NCBI RefSeq assembly: GCF_963664135.1
Contig: NZ_OY760905.1
Span: forward strand, 2,444,736-2,508,735
Direction of reading: 5' to 3'
DNA from: an uncultured Acetobacterium sp.
GTDB lineage: Bacteria > Bacillota > Clostridia > Eubacteriales > Eubacteriaceae
Length of the DNA stretch: 64,000 bases
The position numbers were made by a program, and so were the translations under genes. Position 1 is the first letter of the stretch. Every line of letters begins with the position of its first letter. Below the pieces are notes generated by a model. That model was not told the DNA's origin and did no database searches. It saw only the letters and a program-made list of their open reading frames with translations. Below are positions 40,765 to 49,407 of this stretch, piece after piece.

Positions 40765-41745
40765 ATGGAAAAGAAACAAAGGCCTCAAGTTGTTGTCAGC
40801 AAATGTATGGGTTTTGATGCCTGTCGCTATAATGGGCAGACACTTCCAGACAAGTTTGTTGAAAAGTTGAAAGATTATGTGGATTACCACCCGGTTTGTG
40901 CGGAAGTGGAAATTGGCTTGGGTGTACCGAGAAATCCCATTCGATTGGTGATGGAAGATGAAAAAACGGTTTTGTATCAACCCGCCACCGATACCGAATA
41001 TACTCAGGAGATGATCGCCTTCTCGCAGAACTATTTAGACAGTCTAAAAGCAGTGGATGGTTTTATCCTAAAAGGACGATCCCCGTCTTGCGGAACCAAG
41101 GATGTTAAAATTTATTTGGGAAAAGTCAAAGCGACCAGTTCCATCAAAGGACAGGGGATATTTGCCGCCCAGGCGTTTCAACATTATCCTTATGCGGCCA
41201 TTGAAGAAGAGGGGCGGTTGACCAATTTCAGGATACGGGAGCATTTTCTAACAAAATTATATACCATGTGCAGCTATCGTGAAGTGGAAAAAACAGCAAT
41301 CATGGCAGATCTGGTTAAATTCCAAGCGAACAATAAGTACTTACTGATGGCTTATAGTCAGAAAGAACAAAAAGCTCTGGGGCGGATCGTTGCAAATCAC
41401 GAAAAATTATCAGTAGATCAAGTCATTAGTAACTATAAAGAACATCTGGGGATTGCTTTTTCCAAAATTCCCCGACAAAGTAACTTTATTAATGTGATGA
41501 TGCACATATTTGGCTATTTTTCAAAATATCTTTCAAGTGATGAAAAGGCCTTTATTCTAGACAGCTTTGAAAAATATCGGAGTGGGAAAATACCCTTAAG
41601 CGTGCCACTTAATGTGCTCAAAATCTATGTCATCCGCTACAATGATGCTTATCTTCTGGAACAAACCATTTGGGCACCATTTCCCGAAGAATTGATGGAT
41701 ATCAGTGATTCGGGAAAAATGGAAGATATCAGTAGGAAGGCGTAG
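40765..41745 (+). CDS. DUF523 and DUF1722 protein (YbgA type)
   Basis: A 326-residue protein. Residues 1-150 are DUF523 (VVVSKCMGFDACRYNGQ, CAEVEIGLGVPRNPIRLV, GFILKGRSPSCG), with conserved cysteines suggesting metal binding or a redox role. The rest is DUF1722 (YREVEKTAIMADLVKFQANNKYLLMAYSQ, read in parts). Such fusions occur near DNA photolyase genes in other bacteria, but none is adjacent here. Function unknown. AGGAAG before the ATG. The promoter lies in the dispersed repeat. Confidence 0.87.
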   Translation: MEKKQRPQVVVSKCMGFDACRYNGQTLPDKFVEKLKDYVDYHPVCAEVEIGLGVPRNPIRLVMEDEKTVLYQPATDTEYTQEMIAFSQNYLDSLKAVDGFILKGRSPSCGTKDVKIYLGKVKATSSIKGQGIFAAQAFQHYPYAAIEEEGRLTNFRIREHFLTKLYTMCSYREVEKTAIMADLVKFQANNKYLLMAYSQKEQKALGRIVANHEKLSVDQVISNYKEHLGIAFSKIPRQSNFINVMMHIFGYFSKYLSSDEKAFILDSFEKYRSGKIPLSVPLNVLKIYVIRYNDAYLLEQTIWAPFPEELMDISDSGKMEDISRKA

Positions 41746-41911
41746 CTAAAAATAGGATAATAAACCGATTATGTTTTTGGTGGAGATAGAGAGCTGTTTC
41801 GTTTGTAATAGAGCTAGTCAGCAAGAGTAAGCATCGAACCCTTTGAAACATCCGCCTAGCATTGATAACACCAGGGAACCAGCAACTTACTAATAAAAAT
41901 AGCGGATCTGA

Positions 41912-42133
41912 CTAGTCCCGAACCCATGAAAAGACATATTCCATGTGCTTTGGCAAGTCAATTTCTGGTTGCGCAGAGGTAACAAAATGACCATCGATTT
42001 TACGTTCTTTCGTGGCAAAATCAAAGTGGGCGGCAGCAATACCCATGTCAACCCGTTGAATATCGGAGGAAAAGGCATTGCTGTAGCCCGGTTCTTTAGC
42101 CTCATAAAAATGACAGCATTCAGATGGAGAACC
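41912..42133 (-). pseudogene. C-terminal remnant of a nitroreductase-family gene
   Basis: On the minus strand 73 codons read ECCHFYEAKEPGYSNAFSSD, then IQRVDMGIAAAHFDFATKER, KIDGHFVTSAQPEI and PKHMEYVFSWVRD before TAG. VDMGIAAAHFDFA and the closing EYVFSWVRD are typical of the C-terminal part of nitroreductases. There is no start and the N-terminal FMN-binding half is missing. Confidence 0.8.
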
Positions 42134-42180
42134 TGAAAAATTTCTAATTAATTTGGTTTACGGGTGAGCGGATCAATCGG

Positions 42181-42235
42181 TTGACATTTGTTTATGATGA
42201 GCGTATACTGTGAATGAATAATATAATATTCATTC
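42181..42235 (+). promoter_or_regulatory. Promoter and operator of the TetR/flavin operon
   Basis: TTGACA (42181-42186), 17 bases, TATACT (42204-42209), a near-consensus sigma-A promoter. Immediately downstream a 24-bp palindrome with arms GAATGAATA and TATTCATTC (42212-42235) covers the expected transcription start. A similar 24-bp site is at 42939. Confidence 0.85.
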
Positions 42236-42312
42236 ATGGCATGCTCTTTATTATTTGTAATGGACAGTTTGATTGATCTGGTGAGCTAAGATTAATGACT
42301 AAGGATAGGAAG

Positions 42313-42909
42313 ATGGAGGAATTTGAATTGATTGATAAGAAAGACGATATATTAAAACATGGAAGAGAATTATTTAAAACAAAAGGATTTAAAGATACCA
42401 ATATTTCTGAGTTAACGAAGATGGCAGGGATTGCCACCGGTACATTTTATAAATATTATCCATCAAAAGAGAAACTCTTCATGGATATTTTTCTGGAAGA
42501 GAACGCCAAACTAAAAAACCAGTGTTTACAGTCACTTGATTTTACCAAGAGCCCACTGGAAATTGTGGGGCAAATGCTGTCGCAAAATGCGGCGGGAATG
42601 AATGCCAACCCTATTTTGAAGGAATGGTATAACAAAAGTGTCTTTGATAAAATCGAAAAGCTTTATCTGGAGGAAAACGGACTTCAAGCGGTTGATTTTT
42701 TATATGACAGCTTTCTTGAACTTGTGGAGAAATGGCAAGTTGAAGGAAAAATACGAAAAGATATTGACAGCAAAATGATTATGATGATTTTTGCTGCTGT
42801 GATCAACGTTGATACGCATAAGGAAGAAATCGGACTTGAGTACTTTCCACAACTTTTAGAGCTGATGACAAAGCTTATTATGAAAGGCCTTGAAGACTGC
42901 TCAGATTAA
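42313..42909 (+). CDS. TetR-family regulator
   Basis: About 198 residues with the helix-turn-helix HGRELFKTKGFKDTNISELTKMAGIATGTFYKYYPSK. Several starts compete: ATG 42295, ATG 42313 (AGGAAG before it) and TTG 42328 (GGAGG 8 bases before). It likely represses itself and the two flavin genes downstream, since matching palindromes precede both. Confidence 0.87.
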   Translation: MEEFELIDKKDDILKHGRELFKTKGFKDTNISELTKMAGIATGTFYKYYPSKEKLFMDIFLEENAKLKNQCLQSLDFTKSPLEIVGQMLSQNAAGMNANPILKEWYNKSVFDKIEKLYLEENGLQAVDFLYDSFLELVEKWQVEGKIRKDIDSKMIMMIFAAVINVDTHKEEIGLEYFPQLLELMTKLIMKGLEDCSD

Positions 42910-42938
42910 TGTGAGCAGTTTTATTTGGAGCTACAAGT

Positions 42939-42962
42939 GAATGAATATATTTTTATTCACTC
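42939..42962 (+). promoter_or_regulatory. Second TetR operator, before apbE
   Basis: A 24-bp site GAATGAATATA...TATTCACTC that aligns with the palindrome at 42212-42235. It lies 34 bases before the apbE start. Confidence 0.7.
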
Positions 42963-42996
42963 GCATAAATGCGCTTAACGAAGAGGAGGCTAAAAT

Positions 42997-43956
42997 ATGC
43001 GGCAATCAACAGTCAACGAGGGCAACAGTTTTGGCATGAATACTGAAATTGCCTACAGCGTTTTTGGTGAAAAGGCAGAGTCGGCCATTGCGGCCATGAC
43101 AACTGAACTTTTACGGCTGGAAAATAAATTAAGTCGCTTTATGCCGGGTAGCGAGGTTAGTAGAATTAATCGGTTGGCAGGATTAGATTCTATCAAAATC
43201 AGTCGTGAATTGTATGAGATCATGTCGTTTGCACATTTGGTTTCTGAAATATCACAAGGAATGTTTGATATTACGGTCGCTCCTTTGGTGGATCTATGGG
43301 ATTATAAAAAGGCAAAAGATGTTCCGGCTAAATCGAAAATTCGCAATATCTTGTCGAAGGTTGATTATCGCGAATTAATCCTGAATCCGAAAGATTATAT
43401 CGCGGGCCTTAGCAAACTGGGACAGGCCATTGATCTGGGTGGCATTGGAAAGGGTTATGCTAGTGATCGGTGTATGCAGCTTTTTCAGCAGTATGGTGTG
43501 AATTCGGCCTATATAAATATTGGCGGAAATGTAGCCACACTCGGAAATAAACCGGATAGCTCTTTGTGGCGTGTTGGAATTCGCCACCCCAGGCATGATC
43601 AACAGTTGATTGGAGTGGTCAGAGTAGCTGGGAAAGCAGTCGTGACATCAGGTGATTATGAGCGGTGTTTTTTTGATCGCCAGGATAAAAGATGGCATCA
43701 TATCCTGGATCCAACCACTGGCTATCCGGCAGAATCCGGATTAATCAGCGTTTCTGTGATCGCCGACAGTGCAATGATTGCCGATGCACTGTCAACGACA
43801 ATATTTGTGGCCGGCCTCAATAAGGGGATCGGATATCTGGCGCAATTTACCAGGACTGAAATTGTAATTGTTGATAAAAACCTGCAGGTTTTTATCACAC
43901 CAGGCTTAAATGAGTGGTTTCATGCGGCTGACGGAATAAAGGCAAATATTATCTAA
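42997..43956 (+). CDS. apbE: FAD:protein FMN transferase (ApbE)
   Basis: A 319-residue enzyme that attaches FMN through a phosphoester bond to a threonine or serine of target proteins. Family motifs: NKLSRFMPGSEVSRIN, GMFDITVAPLVDLW, AIDLGGIGKGYASDR and HHILDPTTGYPAESG, then DSAMIADALSTTIF. It lacks an N-terminal lipobox, so it would be cytosolic or needs a cryptic signal. AAGAGGAGG before the ATG. The next gene encodes an FMN-binding domain protein, the likely substrate. Confidence 0.92.
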   Translation: MRQSTVNEGNSFGMNTEIAYSVFGEKAESAIAAMTTELLRLENKLSRFMPGSEVSRINRLAGLDSIKISRELYEIMSFAHLVSEISQGMFDITVAPLVDLWDYKKAKDVPAKSKIRNILSKVDYRELILNPKDYIAGLSKLGQAIDLGGIGKGYASDRCMQLFQQYGVNSAYINIGGNVATLGNKPDSSLWRVGIRHPRHDQQLIGVVRVAGKAVVTSGDYERCFFDRQDKRWHHILDPTTGYPAESGLISVSVIADSAMIADALSTTIFVAGLNKGIGYLAQFTRTEIVIVDKNLQVFITPGLNEWFHAADGIKANII

Positions 43957-44000
43957 AGCGTAAAAATGCACGCAGAACAGCTAAAAAAGGAGAATGTCAA

Positions 44001-44456
44001 TTGAGTAAACGAGAAAAAAGGAAGGTGAAAAAAATGTGGATTGTATTATTGGTTATAATAGCAGTTATTGGCGTTGGATCACTGGGAGCATTATTAGCTG
44101 ATGCACCGGGGCGGCGCGAAGCAGGAGAACTTGTTTTTTCGGATGTTCGATTTAAAAATCTTGTCGACGGAACATACATTGGCGAATTTAAGGGAGAAAA
44201 GTCTCACTTAAGAGACGCCAAGGTCGAAGTGATAATATCAGGCGGTGAAATCGCTAAGGTTACAATTCTAAATGGTGCTGTGGACAAAGAGGGGAAACCG
44301 GCAAAGTTGACAGGTGGACAAGATATTGACGATTTATTTAATGCGGCAATTCAAGCGCAGACCCTCCAAGTGGATGTTATCAGCGGTGCGACATTGACAT
44401 CTAAAGCACATTTGAAGGCACTTGAGAAAGCGCTTGAACAGGCACAAGTGAAATAG
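44001..44456 (+). CDS. Membrane-anchored FMN-binding domain protein
   Basis: A 151-residue protein with a basic start, one membrane helix (residues 12-33, MWIVLLVIIAVIGVGSLGAL) and an FMN-binding domain (GTYIGEFKGEK, VEVIISGGEIAKVTI). The C-terminal ISGATLTSKAHLKALEKAL contains the SGAT motif where ApbE attaches FMN. It thus forms a small flavinylation unit with the preceding gene, possibly serving electron transfer across or at the membrane. The start is TTG, with AAAGGAG 8 bases upstream; an ATG at 44034 is the alternative. Confidence 0.85.
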   Translation: MSKREKRKVKKMWIVLLVIIAVIGVGSLGALLADAPGRREAGELVFSDVRFKNLVDGTYIGEFKGEKSHLRDAKVEVIISGGEIAKVTILNGAVDKEGKPAKLTGGQDIDDLFNAAIQAQTLQVDVISGATLTSKAHLKALEKALEQAQVK

Positions 44457-44517
44457 CAGGGGAGATTATCATGCCGGTTTGAGTGAGTACGAAGAGGATT
44501 AAGCCTAAATAGAATTT

Positions 44518-45279
44518 TTAAACTTCTTTTAAAATATAGTGAGATTGTAATTTCGAAAATAGCAGGAGTGAGACAACAATCACACCAGCGGCCACGCCAT
44601 AGAGAAGGCCCGGGCTGAATGAATAAATCGCGGCAGCGGCAAGCGGAACAAGAACGCGGTAAACTGATTGCAAACTTTGACTGACACCCTGCAATTTTCC
44701 TTGATTGCTTTCGTCAACAGCCTGTGAAAGGCGTCCATTGTAGGATGGATCAAACAAACCTTCGCCCAGGGTGATACTCATCACTCCGGCTATAATAAGT
44801 ATCGGCGACAAGATCTGAGTACTCAGCATTATCAGCGTCAAACCCAGAGCCAGTCCCAAAAGACCGGTAATACCAATAGCTCGCTCACTGAACTTTTTAA
44901 GAAGGCATGGTAATAACACCGCCCGTGAAAGAATATCGCAGGCTCCAATAATCGTAAACAAACCACCGATCAGTGCTGGACCCCAGGAGAAAATATCTTT
45001 TAAAAAGATACTGAAATTAAATTGATAGATTTCTAATCCCACATAGAAGAATCCGCCGACGATGATAAGCGCTTTGGCCTCTTTTAGGGTGAAAATATCT
45101 TTGATCTGACCAAAAATATTGAAACTTTTTATGGAAAAATGGGTTGATTGTTTTTCCGGGGACAATGATTCCGGCAAAAAGAAATAGGTGCAGATAACGG
45201 AGAGAAACATAATACCGGCAGTAACGAAAAACGGCAGCGTGATTGAAATGGCGCCCAGCGCAGGCCCAAGGAAACATTG
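44518..45279 (-). pseudogene. 5'-truncated MFS transporter
   Basis: The frame runs from 45279 to 44518 and shows FLGPALGAISITLPFFVTAG and the whole C-terminal half of an MFS protein with six helices, but nothing of the first ~160 residues. An in-frame TAG lies just beyond (45280-45282), followed by unrelated sequence and a terminator. An internal ATG at 45210 could start a 230-residue protein, but half a transporter is unlikely to function. Confidence 0.8.
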
Positions 45280-45316
45280 CTATATTATCACGTCATTGTT
45301 TCCTTGTCAACAATAA

Positions 45317-45369
45317 AAAGAGGGCGGTACCATCCACTGATTTCTCAGTGTTTTGATACCGCCCTCTTT
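45317..45369. terminator. Terminator of the ABC/MarR region
   Basis: Perfect 13-bp arms AAAGAGGGCGGTA and TACCGCCCTCTTT, 28-base loop, 20 bases beyond the MarR stop on the minus strand. Confidence 0.85.
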
Positions 45370-45389
45370 AGGCTTTTTGATATAAATCA

Positions 45390-45875
45390 TTATTCAAGAT
45401 CATTTCGATTGGTTATCTCGACACCTTGCTTCTTTATTTCTGTATCCAAATGCTTACGATACTTTTCCATGAAGCTAAGCATACTGTCAAATTGTGCTTC
45501 AGTTATTTCCTCAAAGACGGCCTTATCCCGCTCCTGAAACGCTTCGTGCAAATCCTCATGGATTTTGTTAATTGCGTTCCCTTGCTCTGTCAGCCTAAAA
45601 TAGATTTCTTTCTTATTATCCGGTTTCTGGTAGCTTTCGATAATGCCCTTTTCGATCATTTTCTTCGTTAGCTTACTGATGGCGCCCCTAGTCATATAAA
45701 AAGACTCCGCCAGTTTGGTCACGTTGGAATCGACATTGCCGCCAATGTATTCGATACAATGTACTTCAGAAGACGTATAACCTTTAAGGCTGTCTTCCAT
45801 CTTAAACTTATTAAGCCAAACCAATTTGTTGTATATATCCCTGAAACCGCTAATGATCTGTTCTTCTTTGTTCAT
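45390..45875 (-). CDS. MarR-family regulator
   Basis: A 161-residue winged-helix regulator (VTKLAESFYMTRGAISKLTKKMIEKGII, then KKEIYFRLTEQG). GGGAGG before the ATG at 45875 decides the start over one 66 bases upstream. It is 76 bases downstream of the ABC permease gene on the same strand and may belong to the PadR/DUF1048/ABC operon or regulate the lost MFS gene. Confidence 0.88.
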   Translation of the reverse strand: MNKEEQIISGFRDIYNKLVWLNKFKMEDSLKGYTSSEVHCIEYIGGNVDSNVTKLAESFYMTRGAISKLTKKMIEKGIIESYQKPDNKKEIYFRLTEQGNAINKIHEDLHEAFQERDKAVFEEITEAQFDSMLSFMEKYRKHLDTEIKKQGVEITNRNDLE

Positions 45876-45951
45876 GGCCTGTCCTCCCACCCGCTGGTGC
45901 ATTAACAATATTATAGTAAGCTTTTGTTTCGGTTGCAACAAGGTTAGCTTT

Positions 45952-46719
45952 TTATACCCGCTTTTTATATGCCCTCATGGCAAAGAAATAGGCCACGATC
46001 ATAATCCCGATACACCAGGTAAGGGCGATCCAAATGTCATTACCCACCGGCTGACCGGATAGAAGCGCCCGAATGGCTTCAACGATAGAAGTCACTGGCT
46101 GGTTGTCGGCAAAGACACGGACACCCGACGGCATTGATTCCGTTGGCACAAAGGCTGAACTGATAAATGGCAGGAAGATAATCGGATAGGAAAAGGCGCC
46201 GGCTCCGTCAACTGTTTTTGCGGATAATCCGGCAATCACGGCCACCCAGGATAAGGCTAGGGTAAACAACGTCAGGATCCCGGCAACCGCAAACCATGAC
46301 AGGATCCCCGCCGGGGAGCGGAAACCCATCATTAGGGCGACGGCAATAATGACAACAACCGAAATCGCATTAGATACCAGCGAGGAGAGCACATGTCCCC
46401 ATAGCACCGTGGAACGGGCAATGGGCATGGAGTGAAAACGCTCGAAGATGCCCCGCTGCATATCCATAAACAACCGGTAAGCAGTATAGGAGATGCCGCT
46501 GGCAATGGCGATCAGCAGGATGCCAGGCAGCAGGTAATTCACATAGTTGTCGGTACCGGTTTGAATGGCACCGCCGAATACATAGACAAACAGTAGCATA
46601 AAGGCAATCGGCATAATCGTAACCGTGATGATCGTGTCCATGCTGCGAAAAATATGGCGCATGGAACGTTCCAGCATCACGCTCATGTCGCTAAAAAAGT
46701 GTTTTTGGGCAGTTTCCAT
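45952..46719 (-). CDS. ABC-2 type permease
   Basis: A 255-residue protein with six helices and the ABC-2 pattern (RHIFRSMDTIITVTIMPIAFMLLFVYVFGG, and NQPVTSIVEAIRALLSGQPVG). It is of the DrrB/daunorubicin-exporter class and pairs with the ATPase gene 3 bases upstream. Confidence 0.9.
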   Translation of the reverse strand: METAQKHFFSDMSVMLERSMRHIFRSMDTIITVTIMPIAFMLLFVYVFGGAIQTGTDNYVNYLLPGILLIAIASGISYTAYRLFMDMQRGIFERFHSMPIARSTVLWGHVLSSLVSNAISVVVIIAVALMMGFRSPAGILSWFAVAGILTLFTLALSWVAVIAGLSAKTVDGAGAFSYPIIFLPFISSAFVPTESMPSGVRVFADNQPVTSIVEAIRALLSGQPVGNDIWIALTWCIGIMIVAYFFAMRAYKKRV

Positions 46720-46722
46720 TTA

Positions 46723-47478
46723 CTAGTCCTCCTTTTTGCCGATGATGGCAAGGAATATCTCTTCCAAAGTCGGTTGTTTTTCAACATACTCCAACTTCGC
46801 TGGCGGGAACAGCTGCTTCAGTTCATCGAGGGTACCGTTTGCGATAATCTTACCTTCATGCAAAATAGCAATTTGATCGGCAAGCTGTTCTGCTTCCTCC
46901 AGATACTGGGTGGTCAGCAGTACGGTCGTGCCGCCGCCAGCAAGTTCTTTGATAATCTTCCACACCTCAAGGCGCGCCTCGGGATCAAGTCCGGTGGTTG
47001 GTTCGTCGAGGAAAATAAGCTGCGGGATACCGACCAGGCTCATGGCGATATCGAGTCGGCGGTGCATCCCGCCCGAGTAGGTTGACACTCTGCGGTCGGC
47101 GGCGTCGGTCAGGCCAAAGCGATTCAGCAGATCGTCGGCAATCTGACGGGGATTGATGAGGTGTCGCAGCTTGGCGATCATGATGATGTTTTCGCGTCCG
47201 GTCAGAATCTCGTCCACCGCGGCAAATTGACCGGTCAGACTGATCGACTGCCGCACCATGTCGGGCTTTGCCGCGACATCGAAGCCATTTACAGTGGCGG
47301 TTCCGTGATCTTGTTTAAGCAGGGTGGTAAGGATTTTGACAATTGTTGTTTTGCCGGCGCCGTTGGAGCCGAGCAGGGCAAAAATACTGCCTTTTTCCAC
47401 CTCAAAATTAACGTTATTCAGAACCTGGAGCTGCTTGTAGGACTTTTGCAGTCCTTGCACTTCAATTGCTTTGGGCAT
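46723..47478 (-). CDS. ABC exporter ATPase (DrrA type)
   Basis: A 251-residue ATPase: Walker A GSNGAGKTT, signature YSGGMHRRLDIAMSL, Walker B LIFLDEPTTGLDP, LLTTQYLEEAEQ with glutamine in place of the usual switch histidine, as is common in DrrA-type exporters. Coupled to the ABC-2 permease. With two DUF1048 genes and a PadR regulator upstream it forms a regulated drug-export operon common in Firmicutes. Confidence 0.92.
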   Translation of the reverse strand: MPKAIEVQGLQKSYKQLQVLNNVNFEVEKGSIFALLGSNGAGKTTIVKILTTLLKQDHGTATVNGFDVAAKPDMVRQSISLTGQFAAVDEILTGRENIIMIAKLRHLINPRQIADDLLNRFGLTDAADRRVSTYSGGMHRRLDIAMSLVGIPQLIFLDEPTTGLDPEARLEVWKIIKELAGGGTTVLLTTQYLEEAEQLADQIAILHEGKIIANGTLDELKQLFPPAKLEYVEKQPTLEEIFLAIIGKKED

Positions 47479-47492
47479 CCTGGTAGTCTCCT

Positions 47493-47843
47493 TTAATTTA
47501 TTTTATCGATCGATTTTTTCATGGCTTGGTTAACTTTATGGTCAACCGATTCTTGATAGAGGTCAGCATATGTTTTTGAATCTTTGATGAGCTCGTCGCA
47601 GAAAGCGGCGACGTCACTGCCGGTCACTTCGAGCACGCCTTTTCCCAGGGCCACACCTTCGTCAAAAAGATCGACAATCCCGGATAGCAATTCTGTTCCT
47701 TCGGTTAACTCAACCGGGCCGACCTTAAAGAGATATTTTTGAATTTCTTTATAAACAATCTGATAATCCTGGGGGAGCGCTTTAACACGCGCCATGTGCG
47801 CGCGCCACTCTTTTTTACCTTCAATAATGTCTTGTATTCTCAT
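47493..47843 (-). CDS. DUF1048 protein (second copy)
   Basis: A 116-residue helical protein (MRIQDIIEGKKEWRAHMARVKALPQDYQIVYKEIQKYLF in parts). It shares with its neighbour the pattern LPxDYQ, a GV(L/V)xL(F/L)(D/E)E segment and GxDVAAFCDELI-type C-terminal half. DUF1048 proteins regularly accompany PadR regulators; role unknown. Confidence 0.87.
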   Translation of the reverse strand: MRIQDIIEGKKEWRAHMARVKALPQDYQIVYKEIQKYLFKVGPVELTEGTELLSGIVDLFDEGVALGKGVLEVTGSDVAAFCDELIKDSKTYADLYQESVDHKVNQAMKKSIDKIN

Positions 47844-47852
47844 TTTAGCCTC

Positions 47853-48200
47853 CTATTTAGCTAATTTTTTAGCAATATTATTGTTGAGTTGCTTACGCCA
47901 CTTGTCACGATAAGATGTGGCCCCTTCGTCGCCGACCAGGGCTGAACAGAAGCCTTTGATATCGTCACCCAAAACCTCCTGGACACTCTGACCGTCCGCC
48001 GCCGCTTCTTCAAGCAGGCCCAGTACACCGTCAAGAATTGGCATCAGGTTGCGACCGGTTAAATCGGAGTGGGGCCAGAGATTGGTTTTAATTTGTTCCC
48101 ATGCCGCCTGATAATCAGTCGGCAGCTTTTTGGCTCGCGACTCAAAAGCTTTAAATTCTTTAGTCATATCGCTGCCAGTGATTTGTTCCCAAAAATTCAT
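47853..48200 (-). CDS. DUF1048 protein (first copy)
   Basis: A 115-residue helical protein (MNFWEQITGSDMTKEFKAFE, KKLPTDYQAAWEQI, LGDDIKGFCSALVGD). The start overlaps the PadR stop by 1 base. Probably a tandem duplicate of the next gene, diverged well beyond simple similarity. Confidence 0.87.
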   Translation of the reverse strand: MNFWEQITGSDMTKEFKAFESRAKKLPTDYQAAWEQIKTNLWPHSDLTGRNLMPILDGVLGLLEEAAADGQSVQEVLGDDIKGFCSALVGDEGATSYRDKWRKQLNNNIAKKLAK

Positions 48201-48526
48201 TATTTATTCTCCTTTAACTCATTAATTTTTGCGGACACGAACGCCCATTTGTCCCAGAACTTCTGTAACTCCTCGCGCCCGGCGTCGTTAAGGACATAAA
48301 ATTTGCGGGGCGGCCCGATATCGGACGGCTTTTTTTCGATATCGACAAGGTTTTTCTTCTCAAGCCGCACCAAAATGGTATAGACGGTTCCATCCACAAC
48401 ATCTGCGAAGCCGAGTGCATTTAATCGCCGTGTGATTTGATAGCCATAGGTTTCGCCACCGCTAATAATTTCAAGGACACAGCCCTCAAGCAGGCCTTTA
48501 AACATTTCTGTTAGATTTTCCAGCAC
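48200..48526 (-). CDS. PadR-family regulator of the DUF1048/ABC operon
   Basis: A 108-residue compact PadR protein (LLEGCVLEIISGGETYGYQITRRLNALGFADVVDGTVYTILVRLEKKNLV in parts, then PPRKFYVLNDAGREELQKFW). The GTG at 48526 is preferred as GGAGGTGAT sits directly before it; an ATG 12 bases upstream would overlap that site. First gene of the operon and likely its repressor. Confidence 0.88.
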   Translation of the reverse strand: MLENLTEMFKGLLEGCVLEIISGGETYGYQITRRLNALGFADVVDGTVYTILVRLEKKNLVDIEKKPSDIGPPRKFYVLNDAGREELQKFWDKWAFVSAKINELKENK

Positions 48527-48552
48527 AATCACCTCCATGCTATTATGTATTA

Positions 48553-48584
48553 CTTACTACAGCTATATAGTAGCACGTAGTAGT
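48553..48584. promoter_or_regulatory. Cluster of TAGTA/TACTA elements, candidate PadR operator
   Basis: ACTTACTAC, ATAGTAG and GTAGTAG lie within 32 bases just upstream of the PadR start. They form an imperfect dyad of ACTAC and GTAGT half-sites, as PadR operators often do. Confidence 0.5.
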
Positions 48585-48708
48585 TGGTTTGTCAACCGCA
48601 GTTTTTTAAAAATTAATTTTTAAAACTAACAACATTACCCGCAAAAGATTGGCAATTAACAATTGTTCTTCTTATGCTGTCAGCTTCTTAAAGTAACCGG
48701 ATTAAGGA

Positions 48709-48745
48709 AGGTTTCATTTGTCATGGTATGAAAATATGATATACT
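48709..48745 (+). promoter_or_regulatory. Repeat-derived promoter of the DUF1801 gene
   Basis: GGTTTCATTTGTCATGGTATG gives TTGTCA at 48718-48723; after 16 bases comes a perfect TATACT at 48740-48745. A following CCGGTGGCGAAATCAC resembles the leader of the RAYT relic (AGGTGGTGAAATCAG). Confidence 0.75.
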
Positions 48746-48870
48746 GATAAAAATACCCGGTGGCGAAATCACAAGTAGAAAAATGATGGTGTGGGCATAA
48801 AAATTAATCTGACAGAAACTCACTATGTCAAACGACGAATGGTAAGTCTTGGGAGAAAGGGAAGGATAAG

Positions 48871-49329
48871 ATGAGATATGATGTAAACACGGTAGCGGAA
48901 TATATTGAAGCATTACCGGAAGCTAGAAGAACTATAATCGAAAGGTTTAGGAAAGTCATTTTAACCAACTTGCCTGATGGCTATGCTGAACAAATATTAT
49001 ATGGCATGATCAGCTATGTGGTACCCTTATCAAGATATCCGAAAGGCTATCACGTAAAAAAAAATGAGCCGCTGCCTTTTCTTTCGCTGGCATCTCAAAA
49101 AAACCATATCGCTTTATATCATATGGGTTTGTATGGTAATCAGGCGTTATTGGAATGGTTTGCCGATGAGTATGCTAAGCGTGTCCCGACAAAGCTTGAT
49201 ATGGCTAAAAGCTGCATTCGTTTTAAAAATCTGGATCAGATCCCATTTGATCTGATTGCAGAACTGTGTCAGAAAATAACGGTCGATGAATATATCAATT
49301 TTTACGAACAGGCTGTAAAACGAAGATGA
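48871..49329 (+). CDS. DUF1801 protein
   Basis: A 152-residue protein with VAEYIEALPEARRTIIERFRK, YGMISYVVPLSRYP, and IALYHMGLYG, the standard DUF1801 pattern (YdhG/YjhX-like fold, possibly iron- or ligand-binding; function unknown). It has GGGAAGG before the ATG and a strong terminator after it, so it is a single-gene unit driven by the repeat-borne promoter. Confidence 0.85.
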   Translation: MRYDVNTVAEYIEALPEARRTIIERFRKVILTNLPDGYAEQILYGMISYVVPLSRYPKGYHVKKNEPLPFLSLASQKNHIALYHMGLYGNQALLEWFADEYAKRVPTKLDMAKSCIRFKNLDQIPFDLIAELCQKITVDEYINFYEQAVKRR

Positions 49330-49365
49330 AACAAAAATGAATAATGAACAGGAAAACGATTATAG

Positions 49366-49407
49366 AAAGATGATATAATTTTGCTAAATAAAAATTATAT
49401 CATCTTT
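49366..49407 (+). terminator. Terminator after DUF1801 gene
   Basis: Perfect 17-bp arms AAAGATGATATAATTTT and AAAATTATATCATCTTT with an 8-base loop and a T-run. Confidence 0.88.
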
